Source of the DNA: Bacillota bacterium
GTDB lineage: Bacteria > Bacillota > Clostridia > Christensenellales > UMGS416
DNA length: 64,000 nucleotides
Assembly (NCBI GenBank): GCA_023421955.1
Contig: JAEZSE010000044.1
Coordinates: forward strand, 1-64,000
Reading direction: 5' to 3'
Part shown: piece by piece, positions 50,688 to 58,470 of the stretch
How the letters are laid out: each line of letters starts with the position of its first letter
How positions within the stretch are numbered: position 1 is the first letter of the stretch
Made by a program: the position numbers and the translations under genes
The notes under the pieces: model-generated
What the model saw: the letters and a program-made list of their open reading frames with translations, nothing else
What the model was told of the DNA's origin: nothing
Databases searched by the model: none

Positions 50688-51866
50688 TTACTGTTCTGAA
50701 AGGAACTTTCCATTTTGATCATAATCTAAACAATGCGTATGGCCAAAAGCATTCCAGAGTGAATCAAATAGTGGTTGTAGGACCTTGTCAGAGGACATGT
50801 TATAGTCACCAATTTCGATTGGGTTAATAATAATATTGTTTTCTATATTAACTGTATCTTCAAAAAGCATAAATCTATGATTTACCTCAAGATGAAAGTC
50901 TTTCACATTGAAAAAAGAAAGATATACATAATACGGATGTACCAATCCAATCTCATTAAGAACCATTCTTCCTCTATTTACACACTTTATCACTTCCCTC
51001 TCGATATACGTAGAAGGGATAGACTTTCTTTCATCGTTACCAAATCGCGAGAGTACCCCAGATTCTACATATTCAATTAGGCCATTTGTAAATAACATTG
51101 AATAACCAGAATTGTCCTTAAAATATCCGTTAAGCAATCCGACACCATGCGCATTTATGAAGTGATTTCCTCCGTTTCCAAGAGTCATCAACTTAGTTGA
51201 TATGCTATTTTGTTCTTTAATACTAAATTTCGCGTGATTATCAACAGCTTCGATCGGAACAATATGCAAAGTTATAATACTTCTTCCCTTGAGTTTATAA
51301 ATGCCGTCGTTATCTAAAATTTTAGTATACCTTTCGCTAATTAGTCGTGCCAGTTTTTCTTTTGTCTCCTCACCACGCAAGAAAGCATATCTCAGTTCGT
51401 CAACATCAAGTGGATACTTCCCGCTACTATTTCGTGCATAAAACCTAAATGTATTATCAAATGTTACTGCATGTGGTGCATACCAACTCTTTGCCAACCT
51501 TATAACTAAACATATTTTTTCTTCGTTTATATTAACAATATGAATAGTGAAACTAGGTAACCTTGGCTTCAGACCATAGATAATTATATTGTCAATTTTC
51601 TGTTTTAGTGGATCAACCTCATTTGATTTACAACTAATTCCAACAATTTCAGTTGGCAACCCATCTTTTGACATAATACCAAATATGATATCACCACCAT
51701 TTGTATTGGAAAACGATGAAACATCATAAAGGAACTCCTTTTTCTGTCCATCTGTATTAATGTTCAACTCTTGCTTATATTCTATTACCTTATCTTCTAA
51801 CCGCTTGTTATCAATCAAATCTTGCAAATCAGACAAACTAATATCTGTTATTGCCTTATTTATCAT
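50688..51866 (-). CDS. AlbA_2 / Schlafen-type putative DNA- or ATP-binding protein
   Basis: About 392 residues, visibly AT-rich against the GC-rich surroundings, which points to acquisition by transfer. The N-terminal ~150 residues match the AlbA_2 (Schlafen-like, divergent AAA_4) domain: VIEYKQELNINTDGQKKEF, SFSNTNGGDIIFGIMSKDG, and FYARNSSGKYPLDVDELRYAF. The C-terminal ~230 residues are not recognised. This group is used in transcription control and turns up in phage-defence regions; here no defence partner is visible. The ATG at 51866 is preceded by GGGAG at 9 bases; a TTG three codons earlier sits on that site. Confidence 0.8.
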   Translation of the reverse strand: MINKAITDISLSDLQDLIDNKRLEDKVIEYKQELNINTDGQKKEFLYDVSSFSNTNGGDIIFGIMSKDGLPTEIVGISCKSNEVDPLKQKIDNIIIYGLKPRLPSFTIHIVNINEEKICLVIRLAKSWYAPHAVTFDNTFRFYARNSSGKYPLDVDELRYAFLRGEETKEKLARLISERYTKILDNDGIYKLKGRSIITLHIVPIEAVDNHAKFSIKEQNSISTKLMTLGNGGNHFINAHGVGLLNGYFKDNSGYSMLFTNGLIEYVESGVLSRFGNDERKSIPSTYIEREVIKCVNRGRMVLNEIGLVHPYYVYLSFFNVKDFHLEVNHRFMLFEDTVNIENNIIINPIEIGDYNMSSDKVLQPLFDSLWNAFGHTHCLDYDQNGKFLSEQ

Positions 51867-51940
51867 CTTGTTCAACTCCCTAGACTATAATATCACAAAT
51901 CGCAACTGGCGGTATCAACATTCAACAATATGATAATAAG

Positions 51941-51967
51941 ACGCTCTAGGGTTAAATCCTAGAGCGT
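51941..51967. terminator. Hairpin between the holin-like ORF and the AlbA_2 gene
   Basis: ACGCTCTAGG / CCTAGAGCGT, 10-bp perfect stem with a 7-base loop; placed 10 bases after the holin-like stop. Confidence 0.65.
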
Positions 51968-51976
51968 TAACACAAT

Positions 51977-52174
51977 CTAGAAACTGCTTTTATCCGTGGG
52001 ATTGTTCAGCACCCCAAAGGCCGTGAGCGCCGCGATAACCAGACTCACCAATTGGTCATAGGAATCCTCGGTCAGGCCCATCCACGCCAGCAGCCCCCAT
52101 GTCTTCAGCACAAAAACGACCAGGGCCGCCAGGCTCAGCCACACCACAGGCGATTTCCATCTGCTCTGGGTCAA
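51977..52174 (-). CDS. Small phage-holin-like protein
   Basis: About 65 residues with two hydrophobic segments (SPVVWLSLAALVVFVLKTWG and LVSLVIAALTAFGVLNNP) ending in NNPTDKSSF, the typical tail of clostridial/phi-LC3-type holins. Holins make membrane holes for phage lysins; many Bacillota chromosomes carry orphan copies. A TTG start at 52174 follows AGGGGTG by 7 bases; the GTG at 52183 lies within that site. The ribosome site is part of a strong hairpin (see next entry). No lysin or other phage gene is nearby, so this is a remnant or a domesticated gene. Confidence 0.7.
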   Translation of the reverse strand: MTQSRWKSPVVWLSLAALVVFVLKTWGLLAWMGLTEDSYDQLVSLVIAALTAFGVLNNPTDKSSF

Positions 52175-52214
52175 AAAAATCACCCCTTCCGCTACATCCT
52201 ATGCGGAAGGGGTG
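52172..52214 (-). terminator. Terminator overlapping the holin ribosome site
   Basis: CACCCCTTCCGC / GCGGAAGGGGTG form a perfect 12-bp stem (52181-52192, 52203-52214); on the minus strand TTTTTTT follows. It would end the DUF2271 transcript, yet its 3' arm contains the Shine-Dalgarno of the holin-like ORF. Confidence 0.75.
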
Positions 52215-52263
52215 GAAATGATCACGCGATATGAGCCGGGATATCCAGGGAGGCCATTGGCTC

Positions 52264-52977
52264 CTACTTGCCGCTGAAATCGTATTGTATGCTGAGGTTT
52301 GTCAGGATCGAGGAGGCCGTGGTGATATGGCTCATGTCGGCTTCCACATCAGTGTTGGCGCCAAGCACGTCACCATGGCCGATGATTGCGGGAGCCAGCG
52401 TGCCGGAGGGTGCGGCGGAGGTGTCCGCCTCGGCCATCCAGACCACGGAGGGCTGGCCGTTCACATCATTGTAGCCCTCGTCACCGCTTTTCAGGCCACC
52501 CTTATAATAGTCGTTGTAGTCATAGGAGACGTTGGCCTCCACAAAGAACTTCAACTGTTTCCCTGCAAACCCATCGGGGATCTGCAGCGTGAGAGAAACA
52601 TCCTTGCCGCCAGGCGTGGCGGACGTGTTCACATCGGTTGCACCCTGCCCGCGCACAGGCCACCACACCGGCAGCGCGCCGGGCCGCTCCGAAGCGCCGG
52701 ACCACTTGTTTTCAGCGGCCTTCTTTGTGGCGTAGAGCGTGGCTGTTTCACCCGATTGGGCGTCTACAATCCAGACAGCGAAGCTGGGTGCATACTTGCT
52801 CGATTGATCCACCGTGAAACTCACGGTGGCCAGGGGCTTTGTTTGATCCACGGCGTCCACCTTGGCCGGAGAGCAGCCGGTGAATACCAAAAGGAACAGC
52901 ATCGCTGCCAGCACCGTAATCACAACGGTGAGCCGGAGCCTGCGGTCATCTTTTTCGCGGATAAACAGTTCCTTCAT
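52264..52977 (-). CDS. DUF2271-like lipoprotein
   Basis: About 237 residues. A basic N-terminus and membrane stretch end in LLVFTGCSP, a lipobox with Cys near residue 34. The body matches the DUF2271 pattern: SFTVDQSSKYAPSFAVWIVD, TLYATKKAAENKWSGA, then RPGALPVWW and a late SLTLQIPDGF. DUF2271 proteins often accompany flavin-transferase (ApbE) and membrane redox genes; no such partner is seen here. Function is unknown; it is probably anchored outside the membrane. The ATG at 52977 has AAGGGGGC 6 bases upstream, the ATG at 53016 has none. Confidence 0.75.
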   Translation of the reverse strand: MKELFIREKDDRRLRLTVVITVLAAMLFLLVFTGCSPAKVDAVDQTKPLATVSFTVDQSSKYAPSFAVWIVDAQSGETATLYATKKAAENKWSGASERPGALPVWWPVRGQGATDVNTSATPGGKDVSLTLQIPDGFAGKQLKFFVEANVSYDYNDYYKGGLKSGDEGYNDVNGQPSVVWMAEADTSAAPSGTLAPAIIGHGDVLGANTDVEADMSHITTASSILTNLSIQYDFSGK

Positions 52978-53058
52978 GGCGTTGCCCCCTTGATGAATGA
53001 AGAATAAACCATCCAAAAGCGGCTGTCAATGATTACAGAATCTTAAGCCGGCCATTGG

Positions 53059-54021
53059 TCAGGTAAACTCAAACCGCCCTGGCCGGTCAAACAAAAGGGA
53101 AAGCCCGGCCTTCGGCGGCATTTCCTTTTTCAGAATCCGATACACTGCCGTGCAAATGGGTAAGTCCACCTCAAACTCCATCGAAAGCACCTGCAGGGCC
53201 GACGCCGTGTCAACCCCTTCTGCCAGTAACTTGTAGCCCTCTCCCTTCACTAGGGATTCCCCAAACGCCCGGTTATGGCTATAGGGGGAGAACAGTGTGG
53301 CCTCGTAATCCCCAAGGTGGGAAAGGCCGTAAACCGTTTGCTCGTGGCCGCCCATGCGCCGGACCAACCGGGCAATCTCATAGGCCCCGCGGGTCATCAG
53401 CGCACCCTTCAGGGCAGGCACTCCCAATCCATCCAGAATCCCGGCGGCAATCCCGATCACATTTTTCGCTGCCGCTCCCACTTCGGCGCCGATCAGATCT
53501 TCGCCTGCATACAGGCGAAGAATGTCTCCGGACAGCGCGTTGATGACCATCTTGACGGTATCAAAGAATTGCCCGCACACGATCATGCAGCCGGGTTGCC
53601 CGCCCATAAAATCCTGCACATGGCCAGGGCCCACCAGGATCGCCACAGGTGCCTGCGCGCCCAGCACCTCCATCGTGATCTGGGTCAGGCGCTTGCCGGT
53701 ATGGACCTCCAGCCCCTTCATACAAAGCAGCAGCGGCACGCCCGCCGGGAAATGAACTTTATTCTCCTCCAGAAAGCTGCGGTATTCCTGCGCCTTGATC
53801 GCCACAAGCACAAGGTCCACACCCTCCATCGCAAAGCGAAGATCCGACGTGAGGGTGATCCTTTGATCAAGTGTCATAAGCTCATTGGCTCTTGTTTGGG
53901 CCAGCTGCTGGAACAGGCCGGATTCCTGCCTGCCCCAAAGAATGACATCATGCCCAAGCTGGCTTGAATACTGGGATAAAAAGCTCCCCCAACGACCGCA
54001 GCCGATCACTGCAATTTTCAT
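53059..54021 (-). CDS. gpsA: NAD(P)H-dependent glycerol-3-phosphate dehydrogenase
   Basis: A 320-residue GpsA-type enzyme that reduces dihydroxyacetone phosphate to sn-glycerol 3-phosphate for phospholipid synthesis, in the cytoplasm. The N-terminal dinucleotide motif is KIAVIGCGRWGS; the catalytic Lys is in EVGAAAKNVIGIAAG (about residue 180); SHLGDYEATLFSP and SRN-like YSHNRAFGE follow. The usual GPSFA loop reads GPGHV, a noticeable change near the substrate site, and the N-terminal loop differs from typical GpsA, so this may be a paralogue rather than the essential copy. It is monocistronic. Confidence 0.85.
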   Translation of the reverse strand: MKIAVIGCGRWGSFLSQYSSQLGHDVILWGRQESGLFQQLAQTRANELMTLDQRITLTSDLRFAMEGVDLVLVAIKAQEYRSFLEENKVHFPAGVPLLLCMKGLEVHTGKRLTQITMEVLGAQAPVAILVGPGHVQDFMGGQPGCMIVCGQFFDTVKMVINALSGDILRLYAGEDLIGAEVGAAAKNVIGIAAGILDGLGVPALKGALMTRGAYEIARLVRRMGGHEQTVYGLSHLGDYEATLFSPYSHNRAFGESLVKGEGYKLLAEGVDTASALQVLSMEFEVDLPICTAVYRILKKEMPPKAGLSLLFDRPGRFEFT

Positions 54022-54167
54022 GGTTCCGTGGATTCCCTTTCAAAAGCTTCAATGTTCAAAGGAATTATACCACAGACGGAAGACAAAACTCCTATACGAT
54101 GAATATCTATACATGGAACTGTTTGGTTGAATCAACGTTTTGACCCGCAATGGCAAATCATGATGGG

Positions 54168-54195
54168 TTGACAAGCAAAAAAAGTATGATACAAT
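54168..54195 (+). promoter_or_regulatory. Promoter of the tRNA-Ser gene
   Basis: TTGACA (54168-54173), 16-base spacer, TACAAT (54190-54195), about 48 bases before the mature tRNA. Confidence 0.75.
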
Positions 54196-54243
54196 ACATA
54201 TGCCGAATGAGCCGAACGGCTTATTCGTCAACGGCGCTTGCTT

Positions 54244-54334
54244 GGAGAGGTACTCAAGTAGGTCAAGAGGGCGGTTTGCTAAACCGTTAGATGGGGAAAC
54301 CCATGCATGAGTTCGAACCTCATCCTCTCCGCCA
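54244..54334 (+). tRNA. tRNA-Ser (anticodon GCU)
   Basis: A class II tRNA with acceptor arms GGAGAGG / CCTCTCC, D-arm CTCAAG...GAG, anticodon loop TTGCTAA (anticodon GCU, reads AGC and AGU), a long variable arm (TGGGG AAA CCCA), T-arm ATGAG TTCGAAC CTCAT, and an encoded CCA end. It sits at the edge of an AT-richer segment. Confidence 0.95.
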
Positions 54335-54367
54335 AAACACCGCAACTGTAATGTTGCGGTGTTTTTT
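54335..54367 (+). terminator. Terminator of the tRNA-Ser gene
   Basis: ACACCGCAAC / GTTGCGGTGT stem, 6-base loop, followed by TTTTT. Confidence 0.9.
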
Positions 54368-54540
54368 GTTACAAACATCGGCTTGCGCGTGTTCCCTTTT
54401 GTTTAGTGGTTCATCTGGGCATGCGCAGGGAAGTGCCGAAACAGGATGAGAAGAAATAGCCTGGCCCAAAAAAGCAATCCATATGACACAATGCAGAAAA
54501 GCCCGTAGATGCGGGCTTATCTGGCGATTTTGATACTATA

Positions 54541-55836
54541 TCAAGTGTGCGTATAGCCGCATACAGAACATACATATATTCCGCCGAAATACGAGTATGA
54601 ATGGGCTTCATCTTTTGCATATCCGCAACCTGAGGCAGTGCAGATGCGTCTGTGCTGCGTTGTGGAAAGGTAAGTTCCAGTCGATGGATAAGCATGGTTC
54701 ACATAGACCCAATCGCCACATTGGGAAGCTTTGCACTGATGACGATGTTGCGTTGTAGAAGCCGAGACCCATGTTGTTGGGTAGTAGTGGTCTGCGTATA
54801 CGTATTTCACACATCCTGAGGCAGAGCACTTATGGCGATGCTCGTCTTCCGACCACCAAGACCATGTTGTCGGGTAATAGTGTGCTTGGCGCGCGATATT
54901 GTTACAGCCCAACGCAGTGCATGTATGTCTGTGATAATCAGTACTGTCATAGATCCAAGTGGTTGGATAAGCATGATTTTGAAATGCATAGCCGCAGCCA
55001 TAAGCGGCGCATAGGTGCTTGTGCTTGTTGACTGCAGTGTCGTTGATCCAAGTAGAAGGATATGAATGGGTTGTGTAAAGGCGATAGGTGCAGCCTGTGC
55101 CGTTGCACACCTGATAATGAGAGGTTTCCGTATAATAGGTATAAGAAGATGAGGGTGAGTGCTCTTCCACAAAATAGCCGTGGCAAACACCGCATCGCTT
55201 TTTATGTGTATCAACATCATTATAAACATACGACCACGTGCCATGATCTGAAGTATCATGGGAATGTGTGCAGACATTCATGCCTCTAATGTCAGCAGGC
55301 CGTACATCCATCGAATCCTCCGGATAAGGATTCATAATCTGATTGGGATCCGAGATATGAGCTAAACCATAGAAATGCCCGAGCTCATGAGCGAATATTA
55401 TACCCTTCATAGTATCTGACCACTCGAAAGTAGGGGTTGCCTTATTGTTTACTGGATACATATAGGGATTTATCTGAATATAGCCCCACATAAAGTGATT
55501 TGTAGATGAATCAGGATCTGGATTGGCAGTCATTATTACATAACTATTCTCTGAATATTCAACTAGCGTTAATACCGGTCCTGTATTCCCGTTCATGGAA
55601 ATACTGCTGCCCCATTCCGCTATACCAGCTTGTAGGGCACCACAATATTTTTGTGTCTCTTCATCCAAGCTATAATTTGAGTCTGGTCGTCCCATATGGA
55701 AATGAGGTGTATACAAAAAACTCCAACCACTTTGCCCATCTGTGAAAAGATCATCAAGCATCGAGGCAGACGCTATCGGCGAAACGAAAACAATCAATAT
55801 TCCAGCTAGCAGAAAAGAAATGATCTTCTTTTTCAT
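54541..55836 (-). CDS. Secreted matrixin-like zinc metalloprotease with Cys/His repeats
   Basis: About 431 residues. A Sec signal peptide (KKKIISFLLAGILIVFVSP, cut near ASAS) precedes a metzincin catalytic domain with HELGHFYGLAH (residues 150-160; three His zinc ligands and the Glu base) and IMNPY as Met-turn, followed by DSMDVRPADIRGMN. From about residue 200 to the end come six or so tandem units of ~31 residues with the pattern H-x-C-x4-C...H-x-YPTTW...QHR. They may bind zinc or cell-wall material. The first ATG at 55842 is too near its GAGG site; 55836 fits. GC content is lower than in the flanks. The adjacent lipoproteins on the same strand may be functional partners. Confidence 0.85.
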   Translation of the reverse strand: MKKKIISFLLAGILIVFVSPIASASMLDDLFTDGQSGWSFLYTPHFHMGRPDSNYSLDEETQKYCGALQAGIAEWGSSISMNGNTGPVLTLVEYSENSYVIMTANPDPDSSTNHFMWGYIQINPYMYPVNNKATPTFEWSDTMKGIIFAHELGHFYGLAHISDPNQIMNPYPEDSMDVRPADIRGMNVCTHSHDTSDHGTWSYVYNDVDTHKKRCGVCHGYFVEEHSPSSSYTYYTETSHYQVCNGTGCTYRLYTTHSYPSTWINDTAVNKHKHLCAAYGCGYAFQNHAYPTTWIYDSTDYHRHTCTALGCNNIARQAHYYPTTWSWWSEDEHRHKCSASGCVKYVYADHYYPTTWVSASTTQHRHQCKASQCGDWVYVNHAYPSTGTYLSTTQHRRICTASGCGYAKDEAHSYSYFGGIYVCSVCGYTHT

Positions 55837-55894
55837 ATCCATATCCTCACCGTTTTTCTATCTTATAGGCAGTATCATCAGAATAGCCAATTAA

Positions 55895-56779
55895 TTACGT
55901 AATAACGGCTGGTTCCAAAGATGCTGTTGGTTTTATAGTTTCTGTCGCTGTTTCATCTGGTTTTGATGTTTCGGAAGAGTATGTAGTGTCCGCTGTTGTT
56001 TCCGTTGGCATTATGGTTTCCATTGGTGTATTTGTTGGTGTAGCTGTTATCATTGTTTCTTCAGGCAAGATAGTCGCTTGTGGCTGCTTATATAGCTCTA
56101 TAAGCTTTTTCAATTCTGCTATAAAATCTTGCTCATTCATCACATAGTATTTCTCGACGTTATTATATGGTGTTACGCGATTTGTCAAATGAGCCCTCTG
56201 CGCCAGGGTGGTAAATGCAGAGTGAAACTCCACCCCCTCATCTGTAATCGTTACAACATTGCGAAATGGGCAGGTTATCCCATATTGTGAGACAGACTTA
56301 AAATAGTTAAATGGATCGTTTTCAATGCTAGAGTCAGTTTCTTCAGCAAAGATAATATACTCAGTATCAACTTTCTGATCAATTGATTCGGGAGTCCATC
56401 TATGGCTGGTGAAATACGTAAGAATACTGATCTCATCGCCAACACGAATGCTATCATTAATGGTATAAATCACATCAGAAATTTTATACTTAATCATTCC
56501 AACATATCGGGGAGGATAACGAGATGGATCTTCTTTGCTTTTTGATGATTCAACCATATATTCAGTTTTTTCCAGCACAACACCTTTAAAAATTAAGTCT
56601 CTTGATCCAATCAACTCATCTTCTGGCACGGACGCATAACTAGCTTGCACAACCCGATATTCTTTGAGAGGCTCCACCTTCTTGCAATTTTCAGGAAGCA
56701 GGCTCGATGTATTTGCGCAACCGCATATCGCAATCAAAAAGACAGCAACAAACGCCAAGAAGCAGAGCTTTCTAGACAT
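55895..56779 (-). CDS. Lipoprotein with TIMP/netrin-like domain pattern
   Basis: A 294-residue lipoprotein: signal ending in LIAICGC (lipidated Cys21), a ~180-residue domain, and a Thr/Pro/Glu-rich low-complexity tail (about 230-294). The domain pattern SRDLIFKGVVLEKTEY, then IKYKISDVIY, then GDEISILTYFTSHRW and TEYIIFAEE resembles the order of strands in TIMP/netrin OB folds, where a DVVI-AKV strand, an I-YEI-I strand, an I-FIYT strand and a KEYLIAG strand follow one another. This is my pattern reading, not a database match. Two related units lie upstream on the same strand. It ends 59 bases before the metalloprotease start. Confidence 0.65.
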   Translation of the reverse strand: MSRKLCFLAFVAVFLIAICGCANTSSLLPENCKKVEPLKEYRVVQASYASVPEDELIGSRDLIFKGVVLEKTEYMVESSKSKEDPSRYPPRYVGMIKYKISDVIYTINDSIRVGDEISILTYFTSHRWTPESIDQKVDTEYIIFAEETDSSIENDPFNYFKSVSQYGITCPFRNVVTITDEGVEFHSAFTTLAQRAHLTNRVTPYNNVEKYYVMNEQDFIAELKKLIELYKQPQATILPEETMITATPTNTPMETIMPTETTADTTYSSETSKPDETATETIKPTASLEPAVIT

Positions 56780-56936
56780 GAAATTACCTCCGTTATGAAG
56801 TTTTGTTGTTTGCCTTATTAATATAATATAATTCTTTCATGTGGTAAATATAATATTTTAGATTTCTAATTAGAAATCTCACTAAGCATACATAAACCAA
56901 AATAATGAGCAAGCAATGGTAACTATTCAACAGCCT

Positions 56937-57467
56937 TTATTCATAAAGTGCTGTCGGTGTGGGTGTTATTATTTGCGTGGGTGTAACAACATCTATTACT
57001 TGCAGCTTCTTATAGAGTTCCAAAAGCTTTTTCAACTCAATAATAGAATCTTGCTCGCTCAGCAAGTAGCAATCAGCAACTCTATCAAATGATGTCACCC
57101 TTGTGCTTGGTTGCGCCTTCGCTACCAATGACGTAAATATCGGGTCAAATTTGGCACCTTCTTCTGTAATTGCAACAACACTTAGTAAAGGGCTGTATAA
57201 ACAGTACTTTGTGATTGGAAAAAGGGCGCGGTATGGGTCTCTCTCATCATTCATGGTATCTATTCGTGCAAAGATGATATACTCACCATTCATGTTTTGA
57301 TCAATCGCATCTTCCTCCCATCGATAGCTGGTACTGGTCGTAAGAATGCTGATTTCGTCTCCCTTATGAATGTTATCATCCATTGAAAAGTAAATGTCGG
57401 AGATCCTGTATTTGATCAGTCCAACATAGGATTTGTTTCTCACCAAATACTCTGATTTCTCAATCAC
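56937..57467 (-). pseudogene. Second domain of the tandem lipoprotein, separated by a frameshift
   Basis: A 176-residue frame that starts inside the conserved domain (VIEKSEYLVRNKSYVGLIKY) and has no signal peptide. The missing domain start (KPLDEYHVVNASYAQ to SSDLVLK) is encoded at the 3' end of the preceding frame. Inserting one base in the run at 57474-57480 yields SSDLVFKGRVIEKSEY, exactly the pattern of the paralogues. Hence this is the second half of a two-domain protein. The frames overlap as GTGA, so coupled initiation at the GTG is formally possible, but it would give a domain lacking its first strands. It ends with a short Thr/Pro tail. Confidence 0.7.
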
Positions 57468-58303
57468 TCTACCTTTAAAACCAAATCTGAAGAAACGATG
57501 ATGTATCGTTCGCTCAATTGAGCATAACTGGCATTCACAACATGGTATTCATCGAGGGGTTTAACTTTAATGTAATCAGTATCAACTGGAGCCGTAGCAG
57601 CCGTAGCAGTTGTTTGCGGCTTCTTGTATTGCTCAATCAGTTTCTTCAACTCGGTTACGAAAACCTGCTTGTCCATCACATAACAGTCATCTGTGTAATT
57701 CTTGTATGTGGCCCGCTTGGATGGATGTGCCCTTTGGGCCAGCGTCGTAAACGTTTGATAGAATTGCGCCTTATCGTCAACAATCGAGACCACCGCATCG
57801 AAAGGGCTAGGGAGGATGTATTTTGTTACAGAAAAGAAATGACGGTAGGGATCATCTTCTTCGTTCAAAGTATCCAGCCTCGTGAACAAGATATATTCCT
57901 GGCCCACGATCTGATCGATGGCTTCTTTGGACCAACGGCGGCTTGTGGTGCTTGTCAGAATACTGATCTCATCCCCTGTTTTGATATTCCCTTCAAGTGA
58001 ATACAGCACGTCTGTGATTTTGTATTTGATCAATCCAATATACCTTGTGAATTTGTGGCCAAGTATATCCTTATCATCCAGACTGTATTCCGATTTATCC
58101 AGCACAATGCCTTGGAAAATCAGCTCAGAAGATGAAACAAAGAGTTTTTCACTGGTTGGCCCATAGTCTACATCCCCTATCTTATAATCTGTCAGGGGAT
58201 CAATTTTTCTAACACTATCGGGCAGCTGGCTTGATGTATCTGCACAGCCGCATAGCCCCATCATAACAACAAGGAGGGCGAAACAACAAAACACTCTCGG
58301 CAT
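57464..58303 (-). CDS. Lipoprotein, first domain of a tandem TIMP-like pair
   Basis: A 279-residue frame beginning with a lipoprotein signal (MMGLCGCADTSS, Cys about 20). Domain 1 (about 30-235) repeats the pattern of 55895-56779: SSELIFQGIVLDKSEY, LIKYKITDVLY, GDEISILTSTTSRRW, QEYILFTRLDT, and a helix ELKKLIEQYKKP. After an Ala/Thr linker a second copy begins (IKVKPLDEYHVVNASYA) but the frame stops after SSDLVLKVE owing to the frameshift described for 56937-57467. The intact product would be ~455 residues with two domains on one anchor. The leader before the ATG carries GAGG. Function is unknown. Confidence 0.7.
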   Translation of the reverse strand: MPRVFCCFALLVVMMGLCGCADTSSQLPDSVRKIDPLTDYKIGDVDYGPTSEKLFVSSSELIFQGIVLDKSEYSLDDKDILGHKFTRYIGLIKYKITDVLYSLEGNIKTGDEISILTSTTSRRWSKEAIDQIVGQEYILFTRLDTLNEEDDPYRHFFSVTKYILPSPFDAVVSIVDDKAQFYQTFTTLAQRAHPSKRATYKNYTDDCYVMDKQVFVTELKKLIEQYKKPQTTATAATAPVDTDYIKVKPLDEYHVVNASYAQLSERYIIVSSDLVLKVE

Positions 58304-58470
58304 GAGGTTGCCTCCCTGTCCGAACTGAATAATGAATATTACTCAATTGGATTATGGGGCATTTCCTATTGTTGGTCAATAGCTATAAGTTAGAAAACTA
58401 ATTTCAATAGAAGGGTATCAAAGATGATAAGATCCGCCTCCCAAGGCCAAACTAACAACGGTGATGCAAA

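Noticed and set aside
58304..58470. Possible att copy of the tRNA-Ser 3' end at the far edge of the islet
   Set aside because: No match to the T-arm or acceptor sequence was seen in this stretch.
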